Below are positions 1 to 5,053 of a DNA stretch of 5,053 nt, piece by piece. Both the position numbers and the translations under genes were made by a program. Every line of letters starts with the position of its first letter. The first letter of the stretch is position 1. This DNA is from Oscillospiraceae bacterium. Its GTDB lineage: Bacteria; Bacillota; Clostridia; Oscillospirales; Ruminococcaceae. The stretch spans positions 1 to 5,053 of the forward strand of contig JAFPPJ010000351.1 of the NCBI GenBank assembly GCA_017410745.1, given 5' to 3'. A model generated the notes under the pieces. The model was given only the letters and a program-made list of their open reading frames with translations, made no database searches and was not told the DNA's origin.

Positions 1-144
1 CACCTGCACGCCTGCATTTGCGCACTTGGCGATAGCCTGGCATATCGGCTGTATCACGGTGTAATCGAGACCGGACGGTTTACTGCCCGCAAGCGCCTCA
101 CCGCTCAGCTTCAGAAGGACTCTTTTGTACTTAATATCAGACAT
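1..144 (-). CDS. pyrH: UMP kinase, N-terminal part (cut by window edge)
   Basis: Uridylate kinase of the amino-acid-kinase fold phosphorylates UMP to UDP with ATP in the cytoplasm, an essential step of pyrimidine nucleotide synthesis. Only the first 48 residues are visible. They begin MSDIKYKRVLLKLSGEALAG, with the KLSGE phosphate-binding loop at residues 12-16, then GLDYTVIQPICQAI and GVQV, which matches the start of bacterial PyrH and leads into the missing GGGN segment. The ATG at 144-142 has a good Shine-Dalgarno sequence GGGGAGG at 154-160, nine bases away. The gene has its own promoter at 194-222. In many bacteria pyrH follows rpsB and tsf; here the upstream neighbour is a DUF4358 gene, so it is separated from those. 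Identification rests on the N-terminus alone but is strong; the other amino-acid kinases do not start with this pattern. Confidence 0.93.
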   Translation of the reverse strand, partial: MSDIKYKRVLLKLSGEALAGSKPSGLDYTVIQPICQAIAKCANAGVQV

Positions 145-153
145 CGGATCAAG

Positions 154-160
154 CCTCCCC
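154..160 (-). promoter_or_regulatory. Ribosome binding site of pyrH
   Basis: Read on the minus strand this is GGGGAGG, nine bases before the ATG at 144. It fixes the pyrH start and agrees with the conserved N-terminus. Confidence 0.85.
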
Positions 161-193
161 ATTATTTTCCTTATTAAAACCGTAGCTTCATCT

Positions 194-222
194 ATTTTAC
201 ACTATTTTGCGCGATTTGTAAA
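194..222 (-). promoter_or_regulatory. Sigma-A-type promoter for pyrH
   Basis: On the minus strand the -35 box TTTACA lies at 222-217 and the -10 box TAAAAT at 199-194, separated by 17 bases; each box matches 5 of 6 consensus bases. Transcription would begin near 187, giving a leader of about 43 bases with the ribosome site inside it. The stretch is AT-rich compared with the flanking genes. The -35 box TTTACA and the TGTAAA that overlaps the -10 box form an inverted repeat (217-222 and 196-201), which could be chance or an operator. No convincing terminator for the preceding gene is seen between 223 and 261, so readthrough into pyrH is possible. Confidence 0.75.
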
Positions 223-261
223 GTCTTTTTATGTAAAAAATTTAATTTTCCCGCTTCGCTG

Positions 262-852
262 TCATCCGAGCAGCATATCCCTCACTATTTCTTCGCACCT
301 GTCATTGTCATTGGTCACAAAATATATGAAGTATCCGCCGGTGTCGAGAACGAGTGCATCTTCGAGCTTTGCGCTCTCGTCCGGATCATAGTCCTCAAAA
401 TCCTTCATGCGGTCATTGATGCGTTTCCTGGCATTGTCTGAATATGCCGAGCTGTCATCGGTCTTTATGATGAAAAGCTCATCAGCAAACCCGCCCGAGC
501 CGCATATATACATAGCCGCATCCGCGCTCTCCGGCACATCCGCACCGAGATAATCCGATATCTTCGCGTTATCAACCTTCATCATCGTCGGGAAATCCAC
601 ATCCGACAATATCTTGTCTGCCGCGTCCTCACAGGTATACTGCACCTCTGACTGCGATGCCTCGGTACTTGTCTCTGTCTGTGATGCATCGGTGCTTGTC
701 TCTGTCTGCGGTTGTGCGGGCTGCTCTGTTTCTTCCGTCTGCACAACGGTTTCCGACAGTACAGGCTGCGATGCGGTCTGTACGGGAGTTTCGGCCTGCA
801 CCGAGCAAGCACACAGAAGTACGGCTGCTGCCGCTGTTAATATCCGTTTCAT
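262..852 (-). CDS. Exported DUF4358-family protein with a Ser/Thr/Gln/Glu-rich linker
   Basis: A 196-residue exported protein of unknown function. Residues 1-20 form a signal peptide (MKR, a hydrophobic stretch AAAAVLL, then CACSVQA). Cleavage could be by signal peptidase I after VQA (residue 20), or at a lipobox-like LCAC with Cys16 as lipid anchor; the Cys at -2 is atypical, so this stays open. Residues 21-71 are a low-complexity linker rich in T, E, Q and S that contains a duplicated nine-residue unit. Residues 72-194 match my memory of DUF4358: an ILSDVDFP start, a central ADELFIIK strand, a helix rich in R and K, then YDPDE, and a final GGYFIYFVTND strand and helix. The start ATG at 852 has GGGGAAG just upstream at 857-863. 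The gene lies 21 bases after the SGNH-like gene and is probably cotranscribed with it from the promoter near 1670-1699. In Clostridia, DUF4358 genes are often found next to MBOAT acyltransferase and SGNH/DHHW genes (recalled, not checked), which would suggest a cell-envelope role. Confidence 0.8.
   Translation of the reverse strand: MKRILTAAAAVLLCACSVQAETPVQTASQPVLSETVVQTEETEQPAQPQTETSTDASQTETSTEASQSEVQYTCEDAADKILSDVDFPTMMKVDNAKISDYLGADVPESADAAMYICGSGGFADELFIIKTDDSSAYSDNARKRINDRMKDFEDYDPDESAKLEDALVLDTGGYFIYFVTNDNDRCEEIVRDMLLG
653..706 (-). repeat. Two tandem 27-base units in the DUF4358 gene linker
   Basis: The units at 653-679 and 680-706 differ at three of 27 positions and encode TETSTDASQ and TETSTEASQ (residues 50-67). 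The unit is a multiple of three, so copy-number change would shorten or lengthen the linker without a frameshift. It looks like a recent in-frame duplication inside a disordered spacer. Confidence 0.8.
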
Positions 853-873
853 ATTACTTCCCCTTTGTTCGTT

Positions 874-1632
874 CTATCTTTCTTTTATTGCCGTATGTGT
901 CCTTATCATTTCTATGCAGGCATTGTATGCCTGCTCCGAAAGTCCGCCCTTGCCGTCGGAATAGGAGCTTCTGAGCCTGCCGTCGCTGCCCTTGAAATAT
1001 GTATTCTCGTCTATATAGTACACCCTGGCATCATTGCAGTAGGCGAGCAGCGCGCTGTTTACCTTGTCTATATCCGCATTCACGAGACCATCGCCCTCAG
1101 AATCCGCCGATACAGGCAGCACCGACACGATGTATATGTCATAGCGCCTGCAGCTGCGTATCTTATCGACAACAGTGCTCACACGCGAAAGGAAAGCATC
1201 CCTGTCCTTCTCCTCATGTATATTTGTCGGAGTGAACATGAGATACACCGCTGCATAACTCCTGATGCTCAGTGTCTCCTCTATATCCGCATCCTCGCTC
1301 AGCACGAGCACATTTCCCGAGGAGCAGAACCCGTTGGAGAATATCCCCGATACTATCGGGTCGCCGACATAAAGGATATTGTTCATATATCCATCCGCGG
1401 CGCGTACAGAAAGCGGCACGGGGTTGTCCACATGGAGCTCGGGCACAGGCTCTGTCTCCTTTTCTTCGCCTATGATATGCTCCATCATCCCCGGCACAGG
1501 CTCACCTGCGAGCGGATCGTCGTCCCCGCCCTTCATATACATCACAAAGCACCCTATGAAGCTCGCCGCCACGAAGAGCAGCACAAAAGAGAGCCTGAAT
1601 CTGAGTCCGGTCTTTTTCTTCCCGTAATACAT
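874..1632 (-). CDS. Membrane-anchored SGNH/GDSL-fold protein lacking catalytic residues
   Basis: A 252-residue protein with a short basic N-terminus (YYGKKKTGLRFR), one membrane segment at about 14-33, an acidic and proline-rich linker (37-75), and an SGNH-hydrolase-like domain at about 84-246. The fold is recognised from NNILYVGDPIVSG (block I), AAVYLMFTPTNI (block III), IYIVSVLPV, the INxxL-like DIDKVNSALL, YYIDENTYF, and SYSDGKGGLSEQAYN (block V). In active enzymes block I reads GDS; here it is GDP (residues 90-92), so the nucleophile Ser is Pro. Block V normally reads DGxHL; here Gly230 stands where the His is expected. Asn137 of block III and Asp226 remain. The protein is therefore probably not a hydrolase, and may be a binding or scaffold member outside the membrane. 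The ATG at 1632 is chosen because GGGGGGAG lies just before it and because the alternative ATG at 1683 lies upstream of the -10 box. It is the first gene of a two-gene unit with the DUF4358 gene. Confidence 0.78.
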   Translation of the reverse strand: MYYGKKKTGLRFRLSFVLLFVAASFIGCFVMYMKGGDDDPLAGEPVPGMMEHIIGEEKETEPVPELHVDNPVPLSVRAADGYMNNILYVGDPIVSGIFSNGFCSSGNVLVLSEDADIEETLSIRSYAAVYLMFTPTNIHEEKDRDAFLSRVSTVVDKIRSCRRYDIYIVSVLPVSADSEGDGLVNADIDKVNSALLAYCNDARVYYIDENTYFKGSDGRLRSSYSDGKGGLSEQAYNACIEMIRTHTAIKER

Positions 1633-1636
1633 TCGA

Positions 1637-1644
1637 CTCCCCCC
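1637..1644 (-). promoter_or_regulatory. Ribosome binding site deciding the SGNH-like gene start
   Basis: Read on the minus strand this is GGGGGGAG, four bases before the ATG at 1632. The upstream in-frame ATG at 1683 has no comparable site and would sit upstream of the predicted -10 box, so the shorter protein is preferred. Confidence 0.8.
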
Positions 1645-1669
1645 ATCAAACGATACATACGATATTAAT

Positions 1670-1699
1670 ATTATACTATACATCAGTGAAAAAAGTCAA
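1670..1699 (-). promoter_or_regulatory. Sigma-A-type promoter for the SGNH-like/DUF4358 unit
   Basis: On the minus strand the -35 box TTGACT (1699-1694; 5 of 6) and a perfect -10 box TATAAT (1675-1670) are separated by 18 bases, with a T-run after the -35 box. Transcription would start near 1663, leaving a leader of about 31 bases. It lies between the cheV terminator and the SGNH-like gene, so that pair should be an independent transcription unit. Confidence 0.82.
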
Positions 1700-1730
1700 C
1701 GGGTCAGAATCAGAAAATTTGGTGAAAACA

Positions 1731-1766
1731 GAAAAACACGCACAGATAAAGACATCCATGCGTGTT
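1731..1766 (-). terminator. Intrinsic terminator after cheV
   Basis: On the minus strand AACACGCA (1766-1759) pairs perfectly with TGCGTGTT (1742-1735). The stem continues inward through two G-U pairs and GAT/ATC, giving about 13 pairs around a six-base loop GTCTTT, and is followed by a T-rich tail (TTTTTCTGTTTT). It starts 53 bases after the cheV stop and precedes the next promoter, so it closes the upstream operon. No gene is seen in 1633-1819; this terminator and the promoter at 1670-1699 account for most of it. Confidence 0.85.
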
Positions 1767-1819
1767 GTATGATATGCAGAAATTTCGCTTTCGTTTGTAT
1801 GCTTGTTTGTGGATATTGA

Positions 1820-2695
1820 CTATCTTCGCTTTCCTACAAGTTCTATCAGCTTTTTGGACAGCATCATCGTCTCATGCTTGCCGAACTGGGCATCCGCTCC
1901 CGATGAGCTGCATCTCTTTCTGGTGGGCTCATCCGACAGTGACGAGAATATGATAACGGGTATATCCTTGTCGAGCTTCTTTATCCTTTCGGTCAGGCGA
2001 AGTCCGTCCGTCACGGGCATCTCTATATCCGTGACCACGCAGCCTATATCCGCACCCGGCACGCTCTTGATATGCTCCCATGCTTCTTCGCCGTTATGGA
2101 AGGAATGTATATTCCTGAAGCCGAGACCGCTTACCATATCGGATAGCAGATCACTCAGGAACGGCGAATCATCCGCAAGGATTATCTCCTTGTTCTCAAG
2201 GTCTCTCGATATCCTGAGTCCCGATGTAGTATCATAAAGAGAGCCGCCGCTCAGATCGTTGACTATCTTCTCGAAGTCGAGCATGATAATAACTCTGTCT
2301 TCTATCTTGGCCACGCCTGTAATGGCTTTCTTTCCCATAACAGCGGGAGGCTTGCTGATGCTGTTGTACGGTATGCGCTGAAAGCCGCGCACCTTTGATA
2401 CATGGAATGCTACCGACACATCGTTGAAAGAGCATACCACGAATACGGTCTTGCCCACAGTCGGTGTCTCTGCGCCGAGCACCTTGTGAAGGTCAACGAC
2501 CGTTATCAGCTTGTCTCGGGGAATGAATATCCCCTCTATCGCAGGATCGGTATTGGGCACGGGAGTGACCTTCTCATTGGTCATTATCTCATTGACCTTT
2601 GCGATGTTGATGCCGTAGTTGTCATCTCCCACGCTGAATTCGAGCAGTTCGAGTTCATCTGATGCTACAGAAGCGAATATATTGTCCTTATCCAT
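1820..2695 (-). CDS. cheV: Chemotaxis protein CheV (CheW domain fused to a receiver)
   Basis: CheV couples chemoreceptors to the CheA kinase through its CheW-like domain and tunes adaptation through its phosphorylatable receiver; it acts in the cytoplasm at the receptor arrays. The 291 residues fit the usual length of about 300. The CheW-like part spans about 13-150 (LELLEFSVGDDNYGINIAKV, then VTPVPNTDPAIEGIF, a typical CheW pattern). The receiver spans about 169-288 with acidic pair Asp175-Asp176, phosphoacceptor Asp223 in VVTDIEMPVTDG, Ser251 at the switch position in IIFSSL, and Lys273. The residue after this Lys is His rather than the usual Pro. The ATG at 2695 follows the stop of the peptidase gene by four bases, and its likely ribosome site AGGGTG overlaps that stop, so translation may be coupled. 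It is the last gene before the terminator at 1731-1766. No other chemotaxis or flagellar gene is in view. Confidence 0.94.
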   Translation of the reverse strand: MDKDNIFASVASDELELLEFSVGDDNYGINIAKVNEIMTNEKVTPVPNTDPAIEGIFIPRDKLITVVDLHKVLGAETPTVGKTVFVVCSFNDVSVAFHVSKVRGFQRIPYNSISKPPAVMGKKAITGVAKIEDRVIIMLDFEKIVNDLSGGSLYDTTSGLRISRDLENKEIILADDSPFLSDLLSDMVSGLGFRNIHSFHNGEEAWEHIKSVPGADIGCVVTDIEMPVTDGLRLTERIKKLDKDIPVIIFSSLSDEPTRKRCSSSGADAQFGKHETMMLSKKLIELVGKRR

Positions 2696-2699
2696 ATTA

Positions 2700-3872
2700 T
2701 CACCCTGTCACTTCCACTATAACTATCGCCTGTGATTCAAGTTTTTCGTATCTGTCCCTGAATACGCTCTCGTCATAGGACACCTTGCCCCTGAGAGGAT
2801 CATTCACCAGTATTTTCTTATTCTTCAGATCATATCCCGTCATGAGCATGCAATGTTCGTTTGCCACCCATTTGATGATCTCGCCCGTCGCAGCATCCTT
2901 CCATACAGCGCCGGCACCGGGTTCATTCATATCTATGGTGCCCCATATTATCACGGGATATCCCATATCTATGAAGCTGCGGACTTTGTCGAAATCATAT
3001 CCGGAGATATTGCGTATCTCAAATTCCCTGCCGTTTATGCTGTCAAGGAATTTATGCGCACATTTCTCAATGGCAGGGGCATAGCATCCATATCCCGCCT
3101 TGGTCTTCGGGTCGCCTACGAATACATCCCTGTAATCGCCCGTGCGATACGGCACTTTCTCAAGGAATCGGTCTGACAATGTGACTTTGTCCACCTTGAA
3201 GCCGAGGAACTGCAGCGCCATCGTGAGCGATGTGACCTCACAGCCTGTAGGCAGCTCGGGATTTTGCAGTATCATGGGAGCGCGTATGTCAACATAGCCC
3301 TTGCTCACTGCATAAGGCACCTTCACGCGGATCCTGCCGGAATCCTCCTTGGTGCCGAGCACCCTGACGATCGCATTGTATTCACCGCCGCACAGCCCCT
3401 TGCTCATGACCGTCCGTGCCTTCATCCTTGTCCATGTCATGCCGTTGTCAAGGGAGACGATGTAATTCTTCTTTATATCGTAGTTGGTGACGGTCACCTT
3501 GATCGCACCCGAACGATAGGAATTCTCGCGCAGTCCTACACAGTTGACATGTACAGCACGTTCCTTGCTGAATACCGCAGCGGAGTATACGTCCGTCACG
3601 GAAGAACTGCTGCCCTTGTAGCGGGCACATATATAATATGTCTTTTCGGGCAGTCCCTTGAATACATTCCCCTCGGGAGTAGTCTGCAGGAAGCTGTTGC
3701 CGCCGTCTATGGACAGTTCCACCTCTCTGCCTTCCTCTATGCCCTTGGGTATTACGGTAAGCGTCGTGCCCTCGGTGCTCCATTCAAGGTACAGTGCACT
3801 GCACTTTGGAGCACACATCATCACCGCACATATACATATCACAAGTGCAGCAAAAGTCCTGATCCTGATCAT
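2700..3872 (-). CDS. Secreted C39-family (YvpB-type) cysteine peptidase with two N-terminal beta-rich repeats
   Basis: A 390-residue exported protein. Residues 1-26 are a signal peptide with a likely signal peptidase I site after CSA. Two related segments, about 28-102 and 105-186, share the pattern VELSIDGGNSF / YIVSLDNGMTW followed by a short GLPEKTYYI / GLCGGEYNA turn; they look like small beta-sandwich repeats and may bind a surface or substrate. Residues about 193-388 form a papain-like Peptidase_C39_2 domain with candidate oxyanion Gln203 (ILQNPELPTG), nucleophile Cys211 in GCEVTSL, His340 in NEHCMLMTGYD, and Asp358 in VNDPLRG, so it appears active. This family is related to the C39 bacteriocin-processing peptidases, but no ABC transporter or bacteriocin gene is nearby, and the substrate is unknown. 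The ATG at 3872 overlaps the stop of the upstream membrane-protein gene (ATGA), with GGAAAG eight bases before it. cheV follows after four bases. Confidence 0.88.
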   Translation of the reverse strand: MIRIRTFAALVICICAVMMCAPKCSALYLEWSTEGTTLTVIPKGIEEGREVELSIDGGNSFLQTTPEGNVFKGLPEKTYYICARYKGSSSSVTDVYSAAVFSKERAVHVNCVGLRENSYRSGAIKVTVTNYDIKKNYIVSLDNGMTWTRMKARTVMSKGLCGGEYNAIVRVLGTKEDSGRIRVKVPYAVSKGYVDIRAPMILQNPELPTGCEVTSLTMALQFLGFKVDKVTLSDRFLEKVPYRTGDYRDVFVGDPKTKAGYGCYAPAIEKCAHKFLDSINGREFEIRNISGYDFDKVRSFIDMGYPVIIWGTIDMNEPGAGAVWKDAATGEIIKWVANEHCMLMTGYDLKNKKILVNDPLRGKVSYDESVFRDRYEKLESQAIVIVEVTG

Positions 3873-4438
3873 ATAGCTATCTTTCCGGCAGAGAAGAGCT
3901 GCGATATATTATGGTCATACTCTGCGGATGAAAATACAGCCACTGTCTCATCATTCTCCTTATATATAATGCATGCTGTAAGCGGGTCATCCACGCTCAC
4001 ATATCTGTCGCCGAATATATAGTGTGCCTTTGCATCAGCCTCGGGATATACGGCAAATCTCTCGTCTGTCACCGGATTGCCGCACTGATACGGGATATAT
4101 TCCTCAACAAAGCTTTCCTCATCTGTTCCGTCGGGCAGTCTCACCGCCAGATACAACCTGTCTTCGTCAAAGTTGCGGTGCATACGCACATACAGCACAT
4201 CCGACCGTTCCGGAAGCCTGTCTATATTCAGCTGTCTGAGTGCAGCCGTTTTCAGCTGTTCACCCGGGTCTCCCTCGTGAAGCGCATATACCAGCGTGAT
4301 ATTATCGCCGACCAGCCTGAAAATTATCGTTCCCGCGATGAATATAAGCACCGACAGGAATGTATACAGACCGTTCTTAGGGTCTCTCGGCGGCCTTTTC
4401 TCGGCATCCTCGCGTATTTCTTCTATCTCTTCGTTCAT
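3869..4438 (-). CDS. Unrecognised single-pass membrane protein
   Basis: A 189-residue protein that I do not recognise. Residues 1-23 are hydrophilic and highly charged (EEIEEIREDAEKR), residues about 24-43 form one membrane helix (LYTFLSVLIFIAGTIIF), and about 145 residues follow. The charge pattern (R, R, K before the helix) suggests the N-terminus stays inside and the large part is outside. The outer part has alternating hydrophobic strands (DVLYVRMH, RLYLAVRLP, HYIFGDRYVSV, TACIIYKE, TVAVFSS) suggesting a small alpha/beta domain; no catalytic motif is visible. The ATG overlaps the stop of the methyltransferase gene by the bases ATGA, and its own stop overlaps the peptidase start the same way. 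It has no clear ribosome binding site, which fits translational coupling. Its place just ahead of a secreted peptidase suggests a joint envelope role, but this is inference from position only. Confidence 0.75.
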   Translation of the reverse strand: MNEEIEEIREDAEKRPPRDPKNGLYTFLSVLIFIAGTIIFRLVGDNITLVYALHEGDPGEQLKTAALRQLNIDRLPERSDVLYVRMHRNFDEDRLYLAVRLPDGTDEESFVEEYIPYQCGNPVTDERFAVYPEADAKAHYIFGDRYVSVDDPLTACIIYKENDETVAVFSSAEYDHNISQLFSAGKIAI

Positions 4439-5053
4439 ATTATCTGCAGTATAAAGAATTTCAGATATTCGGTCTCATCGGCACAGAGCAGTATCGGATG
4501 ATCGGGCGACTGCCTGCGCTCCTCCACCAGCTTTATGCCTACTCCCGCATCTCTTGCGGCAGTAACGAGCATCTCCCTGAACATGGCCGCCGTCATGAAA
4601 TGGGAGCATGATGCGGTCGCAAGGAATCCTCCCCTAGGAAGGAGCCTCATCGCAAGGGTGTTGAGCTCAAGATATCCTCCCTTTGCATTCGATACGGTCT
4701 TGCGTGATTTAGTGAATGCAGGCGGGTCAAGTATCACATAGTCCGTATCCTTGTCGTGGGATGCGATCCTCTCACGCAGATGGTCGAACACATCTGCACA
4801 CACAAAGCTTATGTCTGCGCCGTTAAGGTCTGCGTTGTGCCGTGCGGTCTCTATTGCCGATGCAGATACATCCACCGCAGTCACGGTCTTGGCACCCGCA
4901 GCTGCACAGTTCAGCGCAAAGGAGCCTGTATGGGTACAGCAGTCGAGCACATTTCTGCCCGGTGCTATCGCAGCAGCAGCGCGCCTGTTGTATTTCTGAT
5001 CGAGGAAAAAGCCTGTCTTCTGGCCGTTCTCCACATCCACCTCGTATATTATA
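4435..5053 (-). CDS. rlmI: RlmI-type 23S rRNA (cytosine-5) methyltransferase, C-terminal half (5' end outside window)
   Basis: S-adenosylmethionine-dependent methyltransferase of the RlmI/YccW family (COG1092), which in E. coli methylates C1962 of 23S rRNA. The open frame runs to the window edge without a stop (IIYEVDVENGQKTGFF), and the GTG at 5040 falls inside the conserved GQKTGFFLDQ region, so it is not the start; the family is about 390-400 residues and the visible 205 are the catalytic half. Visible elements are GQKTGFFLDQKYNRR, cofactor motif I NVLDCCTHTGSFAL, acidic motif II VTAVDVSASAI, motif IV ILDPPAFTK (Asp codon at 4726-4728), the SCSH motif with the likely catalytic Cys, and the C-terminal DHPILLCADETEYLKFFILQ. 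The N-terminal PUA-like domain would lie beyond the window. The stop overlaps the start of the next gene (ATGA). The exact target base in this organism is inferred from the family; RlmK-like or other COG1092 members are the alternatives. Confidence 0.9.
   Translation of the reverse strand, partial: IIYEVDVENGQKTGFFLDQKYNRRAAAAIAPGRNVLDCCTHTGSFALNCAAAGAKTVTAVDVSASAIETARHNADLNGADISFVCADVFDHLRERIASHDKDTDYVILDPPAFTKSRKTVSNAKGGYLELNTLAMRLLPRGGFLATASCSHFMTAAMFREMLVTAARDAGVGIKLVEERRQSPDHPILLCADETEYLKFFILQII

Noticed and set aside
223..261. Possible terminator after the DUF4358 gene (AT-rich AAAAT/ATTTT hairpin before a T-run)
   Set aside because: The stem is about five A-T pairs with no GC core, too weak to call as an intrinsic terminator.
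865..1668. Long plus-strand open frame of 267 codons
   Set aside because: It is antisense to the SGNH-like gene, has biased composition rich in His, Arg and Ile, and shows no family pattern or ribosome site; the minus-strand frame has a recognisable fold, promoter and ribosome site.
1633..1683. N-terminal extension of the SGNH-like gene to the ATG at 1683
   Set aside because: The extension would cover the -10 box TATAAT at 1670-1675 and the strong ribosome site at 1637-1644, and would place a non-typical hydrophobic stretch before the basic N-terminus.
1705..1719. CodY-box-like sequence upstream of the SGNH-like gene promoter
   Set aside because: It matches only 11 of 15 consensus positions, one half being poor, which is expected by chance in AT-rich DNA; presence of CodY in this organism is unknown.
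1784..1833. Nine-base direct repeat TTCGCTTTC at 1784-1792 and 1825-1833
   Set aside because: It is short, isolated, with one copy inside the cheV coding end; no sign of an attachment site or mobile element.
3264..4022. Plus-strand open frame of 252 codons
   Set aside because: It lies opposite the C39 peptidase and membrane-protein genes, both of which have coherent features and ATGA-linked starts; its translation has no recognisable domain or signal.
1..5053. Mobile element, CRISPR array, tRNA or riboswitch
   Set aside because: No terminal inverted repeats, transposase, spaced repeats, tRNA-like fold or long structured leader was seen; the two intergenic gaps are under 190 bases and explained by promoters and a terminator.

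Overview
The window is a compact bacterial segment in which every supported gene lies on the minus strand, so transcription runs from high to low coordinates. The protein families point to a Gram-positive member of the Clostridia, most likely Oscillospiraceae/Ruminococcaceae-like: a DUF4358 protein, a YvpB-type C39 peptidase, CheV, and purine-rich GGGGAGG-type ribosome binding sites. Base composition is balanced overall, but ATA is used often for isoleucine, which also fits that group. CheV suggests a motile or chemotactic cell. The lineage is an inference; no rRNA gene or other marker is present to settle it.

There are three transcription units. Unit A (5053 to 1820) starts upstream of the window. 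It holds the C-terminal half of an RlmI-type 23S rRNA methyltransferase, an unrecognised single-pass membrane protein, a secreted C39-family cysteine peptidase with two beta-rich N-terminal repeats, and cheV. The first three genes are joined by two 4-base ATGA stop/start overlaps, and cheV starts 4 bases after the peptidase stop. A strong intrinsic terminator follows cheV at 1731-1766. Unit B (about 1663 to 262) has a near-consensus promoter (TTGACT, 18 bases, TATAAT). It encodes a membrane-anchored SGNH/GDSL-fold protein whose catalytic Ser and His are both missing, then an exported DUF4358 protein 21 bases downstream. Unit C starts from a second good promoter (TTTACA, 17 bases, TAAAAT) and reads into pyrH (UMP kinase), of which only the first 48 codons are in the window.

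The housekeeping genes at the ends (rRNA methyltransferase, pyrH) flank four proteins predicted to be anchored in the membrane or exported, plus one chemotaxis adaptor. The two points most worth a second look are the apparently inactive SGNH protein paired with DUF4358, and the translational linkage of a chemotaxis signalling protein to a secreted peptidase and an orphan membrane protein. Non-coding DNA is limited to 145-261 and 1633-1819, and both gaps are largely explained by promoters and a terminator.
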